Below, one piece after another: positions 1 to 6,384 of a DNA stretch of 6,788 nt; the first letter of the stretch is position 1, and each line of letters opens with the position of its first letter. The DNA comes from an uncultured Collinsella sp. (GTDB lineage: Bacteria > Actinomycetota > Coriobacteriia > Coriobacteriales > Coriobacteriaceae). Location of the stretch: contig CAJLAN010000089.1 of assembly GCA_905204635.1 (NCBI GenBank), positions 1 to 6,788 of the forward strand, in the 5' to 3' direction. The notes beneath the pieces were generated by a model. It was not told the DNA's origin and did not search any database. It was given only the letters and a program-made list of their open reading frames with translations. Position numbers and translations under genes: made by a program.

Positions 1-66
1 TTCTGTACTCGGATTCATTGTCTGACCACCTTCAATTACGCTGTCAACGCCAAGTCCTTTAAAAAA
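1..66 (-). other. Foreign-looking tail resembling FakA/YloV (fatty-acid kinase), in frame with adhE
   Basis: Reading the minus strand in the adhE frame, the last ~22 codons contain LGVDSVIEGGQTMNPSTE. From family knowledge, GGQTMNPST is a hallmark of the DAK2-domain fatty-acid kinase FakA (YloV), where it follows a Lys/Phe-rich LGVD segment; AdhE at this point should continue into the ferric alcohol dehydrogenase domain. Base composition changes at the same place: these ~66 bases are visibly more AT-rich than the GC-biased adhE codons beside them. The simplest inference is a chimeric join at a contig end. A real deletion fusion is less likely. The exact breakpoint is uncertain within about 10 bases because of the A6 run at 61-66. 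Confidence 0.6.
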
Positions 67-1596
67 CAGGGGTTCAGCGATGTGCTGCAGGAAGAGGAAC
101 TGGTCGGTGACGATGAAGGCGCGCTTCTTGCCCATGACGTTGCCCAGCTCGTCGAGGGCGACGGGCGTGGAACCCTTCTTGAAGTAGACCTTCTCGGGAG
201 CGCGGAACCACAGCATGTTCTCACGGCGCTCGGCCACAGTCTTAACGTTGATCAAGTGCTTCACCCCAACGTTCTCGGAGACGGAGTTGCCGCCCCAGGA
301 GCCGCAGCCCAGGGTCAGAGACGGCTTCATGCCAAAGTTGTACAGGTCACCGATGCCACCGTGCGAGGACGGGGTGTTGATGACGATACGGCAGGCCTTC
401 ATGACGTGCTCGAACAGGCTGATCTTCTCGGCCTGGGCGGGGTGCACGTACAGAGAGGCGGTGTGGCCCGGGCCACCGGCGAGCACCAGGTGCTCGGCCT
501 TGTCGACGGCCTCCTGGAAGTCCTTGGCGTGGTACATGGCCAGGACCGGGGAGAGCTTCTCGTGGGAGAACTCCTCCTTGGCAGGGTCGGTGGAGGTGAC
601 CTCGGCGATCAGGATCTTGGTCTTGGCGGGAACCTCGATGCCGGCGAGCTCGGCGATCTTGGCGGCAGCCATGCCGGGGATGCGGTGGTCGAGAGCGCCG
701 TTCTTGAACATGGCGGCACGCAGGGCCTCCATCTCGGCACCCTGCTTGACGAAGTAGCAGCCGCGCTTCTGGAACTCGGCCTTAACCTGGTCATAGATGG
801 TGTCGATGACGGTCACGGACTGCTCGGAAGCGCAGATCATGCCGTTGTCGAAGGTCTTGGAGTGGATGATGGAGTTGACGGCGAGCAGCACGTCGGCGGT
901 GTCGTCGATGACGACCGGGGTGTTACCGGCGCCAACGCCCAGGGCGGGCTTGCCCGAGGAGTAGGCGGCCTTGACCATGCCCGGGCCACCGGTGGCGAGG
1001 ATGATGTCGACGTCGCGCATGACCATGTTGGTCAGCTCGATGGAGGGGACATCGACCCAGCCGATGATGCCCTCGGGGGCGCCGGCCTTGACGGCGGCGT
1101 CAAGCACGAGCTTGGCGGCGGCGATGGTGCACTTGGCGGCAGCCGGGTGCGGGGAGATGATGATGGCGTTGCGGGTCTTCAGGCAGATCAGCGTCTTGAA
1201 GATCGCGGTGGAGGTGGGGTTGGTCGTCGGGATGACGGCGCCCACGATGCCGATGGGCTCGGCGATCTTGGTGATGCCGTAAGCCTCGTCGCGCTCCAGG
1301 ACACCACAGGTCTTGGTGTTCTTGTAAGCGTTGTAGATGTACTCTGCGGCGTAGTGGTTCTTGATGACCTTGTCCTCAAGAACGCCGCGGCCGGTCTCCT
1401 CGATGGCCATCTTCGCCAACGGGATACGAGCCTTGTTGGCGGCCATGGCGGCCTCATAGAAGATCTTGTCGACCTGCTCCTGCGTGTACGTAGCAAAAAG
1501 CGCCTGGGCCTCTCGCATCTGAGCGAGCTTGGCCTCAAGCGCCTCTACGTTGTCCACAATTGCGGGAGTAGTGTTTTCCGGTGACTTTTTCACCAT
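1..1596 (-). CDS. adhE: Bifunctional aldehyde-alcohol dehydrogenase AdhE, N-terminal part (runs off left edge)
   Basis: AdhE reduces acetyl-CoA to acetaldehyde and then ethanol with NADH, regenerating NAD+ in anaerobic fermentation; the family forms cytoplasmic spirosome filaments. The minus-strand frame is open for 532 codons from ATG at 1596 to base 1. The aldehyde dehydrogenase half is complete: PTTNPTST (123-130), ALGVGAGNTP (218-227), catalytic Cys255 in FDNGMICASEQS, EKLSPVLAMY (346-355), PSSHGGIGDLYN (409-420) and LGCGSWGGNS (429-438). The iron-type alcohol dehydrogenase half begins at KKRAFIVTDQFLF (490-502) and is otherwise missing; full AdhE is about 870-890 residues. The start is supported by AAGGAG (1603-1608) six bases upstream. 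The oddity is at the end: residues ~511-532 (bases 1-66) do not look like AdhE but like FakA/YloV, so true adhE sequence probably stops near base 67-75. Identity of the main body is very sure. Confidence 0.93.
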   Translation of the reverse strand, partial: MVKKSPENTTPAIVDNVEALEAKLAQMREAQALFATYTQEQVDKIFYEAAMAANKARIPLAKMAIEETGRGVLEDKVIKNHYAAEYIYNAYKNTKTCGVLERDEAYGITKIAEPIGIVGAVIPTTNPTSTAIFKTLICLKTRNAIIISPHPAAAKCTIAAAKLVLDAAVKAGAPEGIIGWVDVPSIELTNMVMRDVDIILATGGPGMVKAAYSSGKPALGVGAGNTPVVIDDTADVLLAVNSIIHSKTFDNGMICASEQSVTVIDTIYDQVKAEFQKRGCYFVKQGAEMEALRAAMFKNGALDHRIPGMAAAKIAELAGIEVPAKTKILIAEVTSTDPAKEEFSHEKLSPVLAMYHAKDFQEAVDKAEHLVLAGGPGHTASLYVHPAQAEKISLFEHVMKACRIVINTPSSHGGIGDLYNFGMKPSLTLGCGSWGGNSVSENVGVKHLINVKTVAERRENMLWFRAPEKVYFKKGSTPVALDELGNVMGKKRAFIVTDQFLFLQHIAEPLFFKGLGVDSVIEGGQTMNPSTE

Positions 1597-1602
1597 TTGT
1601 GT

Positions 1603-1645
1603 CTCCTTGCGATCGGAGATTTACCCTACGCCTTGCATGATAGCA
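1603..1645 (-). promoter_or_regulatory. adhE promoter (extended -10) and ribosome binding site
   Basis: On the minus strand TGCTATCAT (complement of 1637-1645) is an extended -10 element, TG-N-TATCAT, with no convincing -35 at 16-18 bases. It predicts transcription starting near 1630 and a 5' leader of about 34 bases. AAGGAG (complement of 1603-1608) lies six bases before the adhE ATG. Confidence 0.5.
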
Positions 1646-1688
1646 AGAAATTATTCGGCGAACGGCAAGATTCCCGTAAAAGGCACAC

Positions 1689-1718
1689 TAAAACGCTTCA
1701 ACACAATGAAGCGTTTTA
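1689..1718. promoter_or_regulatory. 11-bp perfect inverted repeat upstream of adhE, candidate operator
   Basis: TAAAACGCTTC (1689-1699) and GAAGCGTTTTA (1708-1718) are perfect inverted repeats separated by eight bases. The dyad lies about 60-90 bases upstream of the predicted adhE start. No T-run follows on either strand and no gene ends here, so it is not a terminator. A regulator binding site for adhE is the best reading. It does not match the usual Rex operator (TTGTGA-type half sites) clearly, so no regulator is named. Each arm loosely resembles a LacI-family half site, which is weak evidence. Confidence 0.45.
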
Positions 1719-1747
1719 ACTAAAACTATCTGCCTGCTGCATCGCCC

Positions 1748-1776
1748 CGCTCATTGGGGACAGACTTACATGAGTG
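1748..1776. repeat. REP-like hairpin repeat, left outer copy
   Basis: This is a 29-base unit with arms CGCTCAT (1748-1754) and ATGAGTG (1770-1776), pairing over 7 bp with one G-U, around a 15-base centre containing GGGGACAGACTTA. It is the near-perfect inverted counterpart of the right outer copy at 2802-2830. CTTT (1777-1780) separates it from the next copy. Confidence 0.8.
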
Positions 1777-1780
1777 CTTT

Positions 1781-1798
1781 CACTCATTTGGGACAGAC
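1781..1798. repeat. REP-like repeat, left inner copy (truncated)
   Basis: CACTCATTTGGGACAGAC repeats the first 18 bases of the unit, 33 bases after the outer copy, with one T in place of a G. The expected closing arm (TTACATGAGTG) is replaced by unrelated sequence from 1799, so this copy cannot form the hairpin. Confidence 0.7.
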
Positions 1799-1929
1799 AT
1801 CGTTTTGCCATTTTGCCGTTCTGGGCCTGTTTTTGCCGTTCATTGGATATATATAGATCACAGGCTCAGCATTTCGCGTTCCTTCTCTCCTTTTAGGTGT
1901 TGCCTGTTCAGTTTTTGAAAGGAGAGATT

Positions 1930-2706
1930 ATGCCTCGATGTGCCCGCGCCGTTTCGCTCACCGGTTATTACCACGTCTTTGACCGTGGTAACTCTAAACA
2001 GATTATTTTTGAAGATGACTCTGACCGATATCGTTTCTTATCGGACATCTCGGACAGGTTCGCGCGCCATAAAGTGGCGGTGTTGACTTGGTGCCTTATG
2101 GACAACCACTTCCATTTGATGGTTGATGACCCATTTGACAATCTTTCAAAGGCAATGCAGTGTGCGCTGACGGCGTATGCCAAGTATTTCAATGGGAAAA
2201 CGGGGAGAACAGGCCATCTGTTTGACAATCGCTATTCACGGGTCGCGGTTGAGTCGGACACGCAGGCGGTACAGCTGCTCGATTATATCCATCTCAATCC
2301 CGTGAAAGGTGCGCTCGACTCGCTCGAGGCGTACCGCTGGTCAAGCTACAAGGCATATCAGCTGGGCTATGATCCCTTTGACATCTGTGACGCGGCTCCT
2401 ATGCTCGATATCGTCGGAGGCTCCCGTTGCTATTGCGAGCATCTCGAGGAAGTTGCCGGGCGCACTTGGTCAGTGGAGGTTCTTCCACGCCGGCGGATCC
2501 CCGATGAGGAGGCCCTTTCCATTGCGCACGAAGTCCTGCCGAGCATAGATCCTGCGCTGCTCAAGGCCCTGCCGCGCCCGGAACGCGATGCCTGTCTGCT
2601 GAGGCTCAGGCGGGCACATCTCACGGTCAAGCAAATTGCCCGTATCACCGGCATCGGCGCTACAAGCGTAACCAAGGCCACCGCGGGCTGGAACGAGGCG
2701 GCGTGA
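1930..2706 (+). CDS. REP-associated tyrosine transposase (RAYT, Y1/HUH family)
   Basis: This 258-residue protein is a single-strand DNA transposase of the IS200/RAYT group. Such enzymes nick at hairpin-marked ends through a tyrosine, using metal bound by a His-hydrophobic-His motif. Visible motifs are GYYHVFDRGN (12-21), the HUH motif NHFHLMV (59-65, H60 and H62), the tyrosine region LTAYAKYFN (80-88; Y83 or Y86 is the likely nucleophile), GRTGHLFDNRY (92-102), DYIHLNPVK (118-126) and WSSYKAY (137-143). Residues ~229-252 (HLTVKQIARITGIGATSV) look like a C-terminal helix-turn-helix. ATG 1930 is chosen because AAAGGAG (1918-1924) sits five bases upstream; an in-frame GTG at 1897 would add 11 residues without a better site. 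All catalytic motifs are intact, so it may be active. The flanking hairpin repeats are its probable substrate. Confidence 0.9.
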   Translation: MPRCARAVSLTGYYHVFDRGNSKQIIFEDDSDRYRFLSDISDRFARHKVAVLTWCLMDNHFHLMVDDPFDNLSKAMQCALTAYAKYFNGKTGRTGHLFDNRYSRVAVESDTQAVQLLDYIHLNPVKGALDSLEAYRWSSYKAYQLGYDPFDICDAAPMLDIVGGSRCYCEHLEEVAGRTWSVEVLPRRRIPDEEALSIAHEVLPSIDPALLKALPRPERDACLLRLRRAHLTVKQIARITGIGATSVTKATAGWNEAA

Positions 2707-2768
2707 GGCACGTACTGGTGACGATCGAAGCGCCGTGAGTTCGTCGATGCACTGTGAGCTTTGGAAAG

Positions 2769-2797
2769 CACTCATCTAAGTCTGTCCCCAATGCGTG
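2769..2797. repeat. REP-like hairpin repeat, right inner copy
   Basis: The arms CACTCAT (2769-2775) and ATGCGTG (2791-2797) pair with one mismatch around a centre containing AAGTCTGTCCCC. It lies in inverted orientation to the left copies. AAAA (2798-2801) separates it from the outer right copy, giving the same 33-base period as on the left. Confidence 0.8.
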
Positions 2798-2801
2798 AAA
2801 A

Positions 2802-2830
2802 CACTCATGTAAGTCTGTCCCCAATGAGTG
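2802..2830. repeat. REP-like hairpin repeat, right outer copy
   Basis: CACTCAT (2802-2808) and ATGAGTG (2824-2830) form a perfect 7-bp stem around a 15-base centre with TAAGTCTGTCCCC. Its reverse complement differs from the left outer copy at one base. Only three bases separate it from the rpmB terminator stem. Confidence 0.82.
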
Positions 2831-2831
2831 C

Positions 2832-2864
2832 AAAAAGGCGCCCTCCGTAGGGGAGGGCGCCTTT
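2832..2864 (-). terminator. Intrinsic terminator of rpmB
   Basis: AAAGGCGCCCTCC (2834-2846) pairs perfectly over 13 bp with 2852-2864 across a five-base loop. On the minus strand the stem runs into a five-U tract (complement of 2832-2836), so it terminates rpmB transcription 69 bases past its stop. On the plus strand only UUU followed by GG comes after the stem, so it would be at best a weak terminator for the transposase gene. Confidence 0.87.
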
Positions 2865-2932
2865 GGTAAGTTCTATATGAACGCGAGGTCTTTGACCCGG
2901 AGAGTCCGAGGTACTTGTTGGTAAGACCTTAT

Positions 2933-3121
2933 TTAGGAGCGCGCAACCTTGCCGGACTTGAGGCAGGTGGAGCAAACGTTCATCTTGCGACGGTGACCAT
3001 CGACGACGACGTAGACGCGCTGGATGTTGGGGCGGAACTTACGGTTGGTGACGCGGTGAGAGTGGCTGATGGAGCGACCGGCAACGGGGTGCTTACCGCA
3101 AACTTCGCAAACTTTGGACAT
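2933..3121 (-). CDS. rpmB: 50S ribosomal protein L28 (zinc-ribbon form)
   Basis: L28 is a small structural protein of the large ribosomal subunit. The 62-residue product starts MSKVCEVCGKHP and contains GRSISHSHRVTNRKFRPN (15-32) and the ending CSTCLKSGKVARS, a full-length match to the family. Cys5/Cys8 and Cys50/Cys53 form two CxxC pairs, so this is the zinc-binding C+ type. ATG 3121 is chosen over an upstream in-frame start at 3169: AAGGAGG (complement of 3129-3135) lies seven bases before it, and the family begins at this methionine. It is a monocistronic unit with its own promoter and terminator, divergent from the pyr operon. Confidence 0.96.
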   Translation of the reverse strand: MSKVCEVCGKHPVAGRSISHSHRVTNRKFRPNIQRVYVVVDGHRRKMNVCSTCLKSGKVARS

Positions 3122-3128
3122 AACTGAC

Positions 3129-3184
3129 CCTCCTTGGGCGACAAACGAACATGTCGCGTTAACAAACAAGCCTGAACTATAGCA
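3129..3184 (-). promoter_or_regulatory. rpmB promoter (extended -10) and ribosome binding site
   Basis: On the minus strand TGCTATAGT (complement of 3176-3184) is a good extended -10 element about 55 bases upstream of the rpmB start; no strong -35 is visible. The ribosome binding site AAGGAGG is the complement of 3129-3135. An imperfectly explained dyad (GCACAG 3182-3187 / CTGTGC 3198-3203) overlaps the upstream side of this promoter. Confidence 0.55.
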
Positions 3185-3203
3185 CAGAAGCAGCTCCCTG
3201 TGC

Positions 3204-3400
3204 GTAATCTACACAGAGATATTCCTCTTTTGGCGATAGTGCTCACGCCACGGCCCTGGACGTAGATCCGATTTGCGTGCAGCAGAGGGGATTATGCCAG
3301 CTCGTGCGTGCGTTTTCAAGCTCGTACCACAAATATATATAGGTTTATGGAGCATTGGGCTCCGTTTACGGATTGCTCTGTATTTATGCTCGCAATTAAG
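3204..3400. other. Intergenic spacer between rpmB and pyr promoters, no gene seen
   Basis: I find no credible coding frame, tRNA or strong terminator here. It is AT-richer than the flanking genes, with an ATATATATA stretch near 3332-3340 and a small hairpin GGAGC (3349-3353) / GCTCC (3359-3363) with a five-base loop and no T-run. Confidence 0.5.
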
Positions 3401-3412
3401 CTCGAGGTTGGC

Positions 3413-3425
3413 TACACTATCCCTT
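3413..3425 (+). promoter_or_regulatory. Possible -10 of the pyr operon promoter
   Basis: TACACT (3413-3418) matches four of six positions of the -10 consensus and would start transcription near 3425, just before the structured leader. No convincing -35 lies 16-18 bases upstream, and TTGGCT (3408-3413) could instead be a -35 for a poor -10 near 3431. The call rests mainly on position. Confidence 0.3.
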
Positions 3426-3436
3426 GACCATTAAAG

Positions 3437-3533
3437 GGGTACGAGATACCCACATGGAATTATATAGCTGCCAAAGAGCAGCCCTTCCTGTGGGTGTCTG
3501 GTCCGCTTTGAGCGGTCGGGCATCTATTTTTTT
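3437..3533 (+). promoter_or_regulatory. pyr operon leader: probable PyrR-type transcription attenuator
   Basis: Three hairpins with shared bases precede pyrR. A: GGGTA (3437-3441) / TACCC (3447-3451). B: GATACCCACA (3445-3454) pairs with TGTGGGTGTC (3489-3498) with one G-U. B continues as GGAA (3456-3459) / TTCC (3485-3488), then GCTGC (3467-3471) / GCAGC (3478-3482), closing the hexaloop CAAAGA (3472-3477). C: the terminator stem from 3495 to 3522. A competes with B for 3445-3451, and B competes with C for 3495-3498 and with its possible wobble extension. Such alternation before pyrR fits UMP-dependent attenuation. The known PyrR loop is CNGNGA; this one agrees at C1, G5 and A6 but has A at position 3. 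That PyrR is the ligand is inference. Confidence 0.6.
3495..3533 (+). terminator. Leader terminator (attenuator) upstream of pyrR
   Basis: TGTCTGGTCCGCT (3495-3507) pairs with AGCGGTCGGGCA (3511-3522) through a three-base loop: 12 pairs, three of them G-U, with one bulged T at 3502. TCTA and then seven T residues (3527-3533) follow. It ends 39 bases before the pyrR ATG, so it would cut off the whole operon when formed. The base of the 5' arm is shared with the upstream hairpin. Confidence 0.68.
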
Positions 3534-3560
3534 GGCTGTGTCAGCAGTCAAGACATGTGA

Positions 3561-4157
<597 letters not shown>

Positions 4158-4161
4158 TACC

Positions 4162-5106
4162 GTGGCGTTCAACCATAAGCACCTGATCGACATTACCGAG
4201 TACTCCGAAGAGGACATCAAGCTCATCCTCGAGACCGCCAAGGCGTTCTCCGAGGTCAACGAGCGTGCGATCAAGAAGGTCCCCACGCTCAAGGGCAAGA
4301 CCATCGTCAACATGTTCAACGAGCCCTCGACGCGTACCCGCAGCTCCTTCGAGCTTGCCGAGAAGCGTCTTTCGGCCGACAGCCTCAACTTTGGCGGCTC
4401 CTCGACCTCCACGGTCAAGGGCGAGAGCCTCGTCGACACCGTCGAGACCCTCAACGCCTACAAGATTGACTGCATCGTCGTGCGCGACAAGCACGCCGGC
4501 GCTCCCTACATCGTCACGCAGAATTCGCCCGCGAGTGTTATCTGCGCCGGTGACGGTAAGCACAACCACCCCACGCAGGCCCTGCTCGACCTGTACACCA
4601 TCTGGGAGCACAAGGGTGACTTCCACGGTCTGAAGGTCGCCGTCGTCGGCGATATCGCCCACTCCCGCGTTTGCGGCTCGCTGATCCCCGCCCTTAAGAT
4701 CATGGGCTGCGAGACCTACGCCGTCGCCCCCGGCACGCTGCTGCCGCCGTCGCCCGAGGTCCTGGGCTGCGACCACGTGACGAGCGACCTCGATTCCGTC
4801 CTGCCCGAGCTGGACGTCGTCTACATGCTGCGCGTGCAACAGGAGCGCCTCGAGGGTGCCCCGTTCCCGACCATTCGCGAGTACCACAAGCTCTTCGGCC
4901 TGACCAAGGACCGCGAGAAGCTCATGAAGCCCGACGCGATCATCTGCCACCCGGGCCCCATCAACCGCGGCGTCGAGTTCGACTCCTATATGGCCGACCA
5001 CCCGCAACGCTCCGTCATCCTGGAGCAGGTCTACGCCGGTATCTGCGTGCGTATGGCTATCCTGTATCTGCTGCTTGGAGGTGCCGATAATGGCCTTGCT
5101 TCTTAA
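4162..5106 (+). CDS. pyrB: Aspartate carbamoyltransferase catalytic subunit
   Basis: PyrB condenses carbamoyl phosphate and aspartate to N-carbamoyl-aspartate, the committed step of UMP synthesis, in the cytoplasm as a trimer. The 314-residue product carries the carbamoyl-phosphate loop STRTR (56-60), the STVKGES loop (83-89), HPTQALLDLYT (136-146), KVAVVGDIAHSRV (158-170), the aspartate-side segment YMLRVQQER (221-229) and HPGPINRGVEFDS (263-275). The length is normal. I choose GTG 4162, whose product begins MAFNHKHLIDITEYS, because the family starts here and GGGAGG (4145-4150) lies upstream, though 11 bases is a long spacing. In-frame starts at 4126 and 4150 lie inside pyrR and add unrelated residues. 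The gene overlaps pyrC by 17 bases, suggesting translational coupling. No pyrI regulatory subunit is seen. Confidence 0.96.
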   Translation: MAFNHKHLIDITEYSEEDIKLILETAKAFSEVNERAIKKVPTLKGKTIVNMFNEPSTRTRSSFELAEKRLSADSLNFGGSSTSTVKGESLVDTVETLNAYKIDCIVVRDKHAGAPYIVTQNSPASVICAGDGKHNHPTQALLDLYTIWEHKGDFHGLKVAVVGDIAHSRVCGSLIPALKIMGCETYAVAPGTLLPPSPEVLGCDHVTSDLDSVLPELDVVYMLRVQQERLEGAPFPTIREYHKLFGLTKDREKLMKPDAIICHPGPINRGVEFDSYMADHPQRSVILEQVYAGICVRMAILYLLLGGADNGLAS

Positions 5107-6364
5107 GAATGCCCACGTCGTCGACCCGTCCGTCGAGCTTGACGGTGTCGTTGACGTCCTGATTGACGGCGATAAGATCGCCGAGGTCGGCGAGAATCTC
5201 GCCGTCGAGGGAGCCGAGGTCCGCGACCTTTCCGGCAAGTACCTCGTCCCCGGCCTGGTGGATATGCACGTTCACCTTCGTGAGCCCGGCTACGAGGTCA
5301 AAGAGGACATCGAGAGCGGCACCCGCGCTGCTGCCAAGGGCGGCTTTACCGGCGTGTGCGCCATGCCCAACACCGATCCCGTCACCGATAACGGCACCGT
5401 CGTGGAGTTCGTCAAGTCCCGTGCTGCCGAGGTCGGTCACTGCCGCGTCTATCCGTCGGGCGCCATGACCCGCGGTCTTAAGGGCGAGGCCATGTCCGAG
5501 ATGGGCGATATGGTCGCCCACGGTGCCGTCGCCTTCACCGACGACGGCCGCGGCGTGCAGGGCGCGGGCATGCTCCGTCGCTGCATGGACTACGGCAAGA
5601 TGTTCGGCAAGGTCTTTATGAGCCACTGCCAGGACGAGGATCTGGTCGGCCACGGCCAGATCAACGAGGGCAAGGTCTCGACCCGTCTGGCCCTCGAGGG
5701 CTGGCCGGCCGCCGGCGAGGAGCTTCAGATCGCCCGCGACATCGAGATCGCCAAGCTGACCGGTGCCAAGCTGCACATCCAGCACATCTCCACCGCTCAC
5801 GGTCTCGAGCTCGTGCGTGCCGGTAAGGCCGCCGGTGTCCAGGTGACCTGCGAGGCCACCCCGCACCACATGTTCCTGACCGAGAACGACTTGGACGAGA
5901 CCTACAACACCTCGCTTAAGGTCAATCCGCCGCTGCGCACCGACGAGGACGCCGAGGCCATCCGTCAGGGCGTCATCGACGGTACCGTCGACGCTATCGT
6001 CACCGATCACGCTCCGCACACCCCTTGGGAGAAGGCCCGCGAGTTCGAGCTCGCACCCTTTGGCATGATCGGCCTCGAGACCTCGCTGTCGCTCGTGCTC
6101 ACCGAGCTGGTCAACACGGGCAAGATGAGCATGGGCCGCATGGTCGAGCTCATGGCCATCAAACCGCGTGAGATCCTGGGTCTCGACCAGGTTCAGGTCA
6201 AGGCGGGCTCCGTTGCTGACCTGACCGTGTTCGACCCCTCCGCAACCTGGACGGTCGGCGAGGACGGTTACGAGTCGCGCGCCGAGAACTCCGGTTTTGC
6301 CGGCCGTGCCACCGATGTATTTGTCGGCGGTAAACAGACGCTTGCCGACGGCTGCATCTGCTAG
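5090..6364 (+). CDS. pyrC: Dihydroorotase, type I
   Basis: PyrC reversibly cyclises N-carbamoyl-aspartate to dihydroorotate using a zinc centre. The 424-residue product is a class I dihydroorotase of the amidohydrolase fold. Visible sites are DMHVHLREPG (58-67) with zinc ligands H60 and H62 and substrate Arg64, AMPNTDP (91-97), FTDDG (149-153) with D152 aligned to the metal-bridging Asp of type I enzymes, H179 in FMSHC, H232 in HIQHIS, NPPLR (279-283) and the catalytic Asp306 in TDHAPH. All metal ligands are present. ATG 5090 is set by GGAGG (5077-5081) eight bases upstream and by the family N-terminus MALLLKNAHVVDP; an ORF start at 5075 lies ahead of that site. It overlaps the end of pyrB by 17 bases. 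Confidence 0.96.
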   Translation: MALLLKNAHVVDPSVELDGVVDVLIDGDKIAEVGENLAVEGAEVRDLSGKYLVPGLVDMHVHLREPGYEVKEDIESGTRAAAKGGFTGVCAMPNTDPVTDNGTVVEFVKSRAAEVGHCRVYPSGAMTRGLKGEAMSEMGDMVAHGAVAFTDDGRGVQGAGMLRRCMDYGKMFGKVFMSHCQDEDLVGHGQINEGKVSTRLALEGWPAAGEELQIARDIEIAKLTGAKLHIQHISTAHGLELVRAGKAAGVQVTCEATPHHMFLTENDLDETYNTSLKVNPPLRTDEDAEAIRQGVIDGTVDAIVTDHAPHTPWEKAREFELAPFGMIGLETSLSLVLTELVNTGKMSMGRMVELMAIKPREILGLDQVQVKAGSVADLTVFDPSATWTVGEDGYESRAENSGFAGRATDVFVGGKQTLADGCIC

Positions 6365-6384
6365 CATAGCCTTATCGCTTTTGT

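Larger units (their letters stand above)
1748..2830 (+). mobile_element. RAYT/IS200-like element with inverted tandem hairpin ends
   Basis: The unit is about 1.08 kb: one Y1-type transposase gene bracketed by repeats in opposite orientation. Outer left copy 1748-1776 and outer right copy 2802-2830 match as inverted repeats with one mismatch in 29 bases. Inner copies lie at 1781-1798 (truncated) and 2769-2797. On both sides the copy-to-copy step is 33 bases. Comparing the 51-base left end with the reverse complement of the right end gives four differences. No target duplication is evident, as expected for HUH single-strand transposition. The coding part is less GC-biased than its neighbours, suggesting horizontal acquisition. 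It sits between the adhE promoter region and the rpmB terminator and breaks neither gene. Confidence 0.82.

Noticed and set aside
82..1584. Long plus-strand open frame (500 codons) opposite adhE
   Set aside because: It is antisense to a strongly supported adhE, and its low-complexity Gly/Val/Asp/Leu composition is typical of the reverse of GC-rich codons. No ribosome binding site or family likeness was seen.
1689..1718. Terminator or Rex operator at the adhE dyad
   Set aside because: No U-run follows on either strand and no gene ends there. The half sites do not clearly match the Rex consensus.
1748..2830. CRISPR-like repeats spaced at 33 bases
   Set aside because: There are only two units on each side, separated by 4-base spacers and in inverted orientation around a transposase; they are transposon ends.
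5057..6367. Minus-strand open frame (436 codons) opposite pyrC
   Set aside because: It mirrors pyrC almost end to end and has no recognisable domain.
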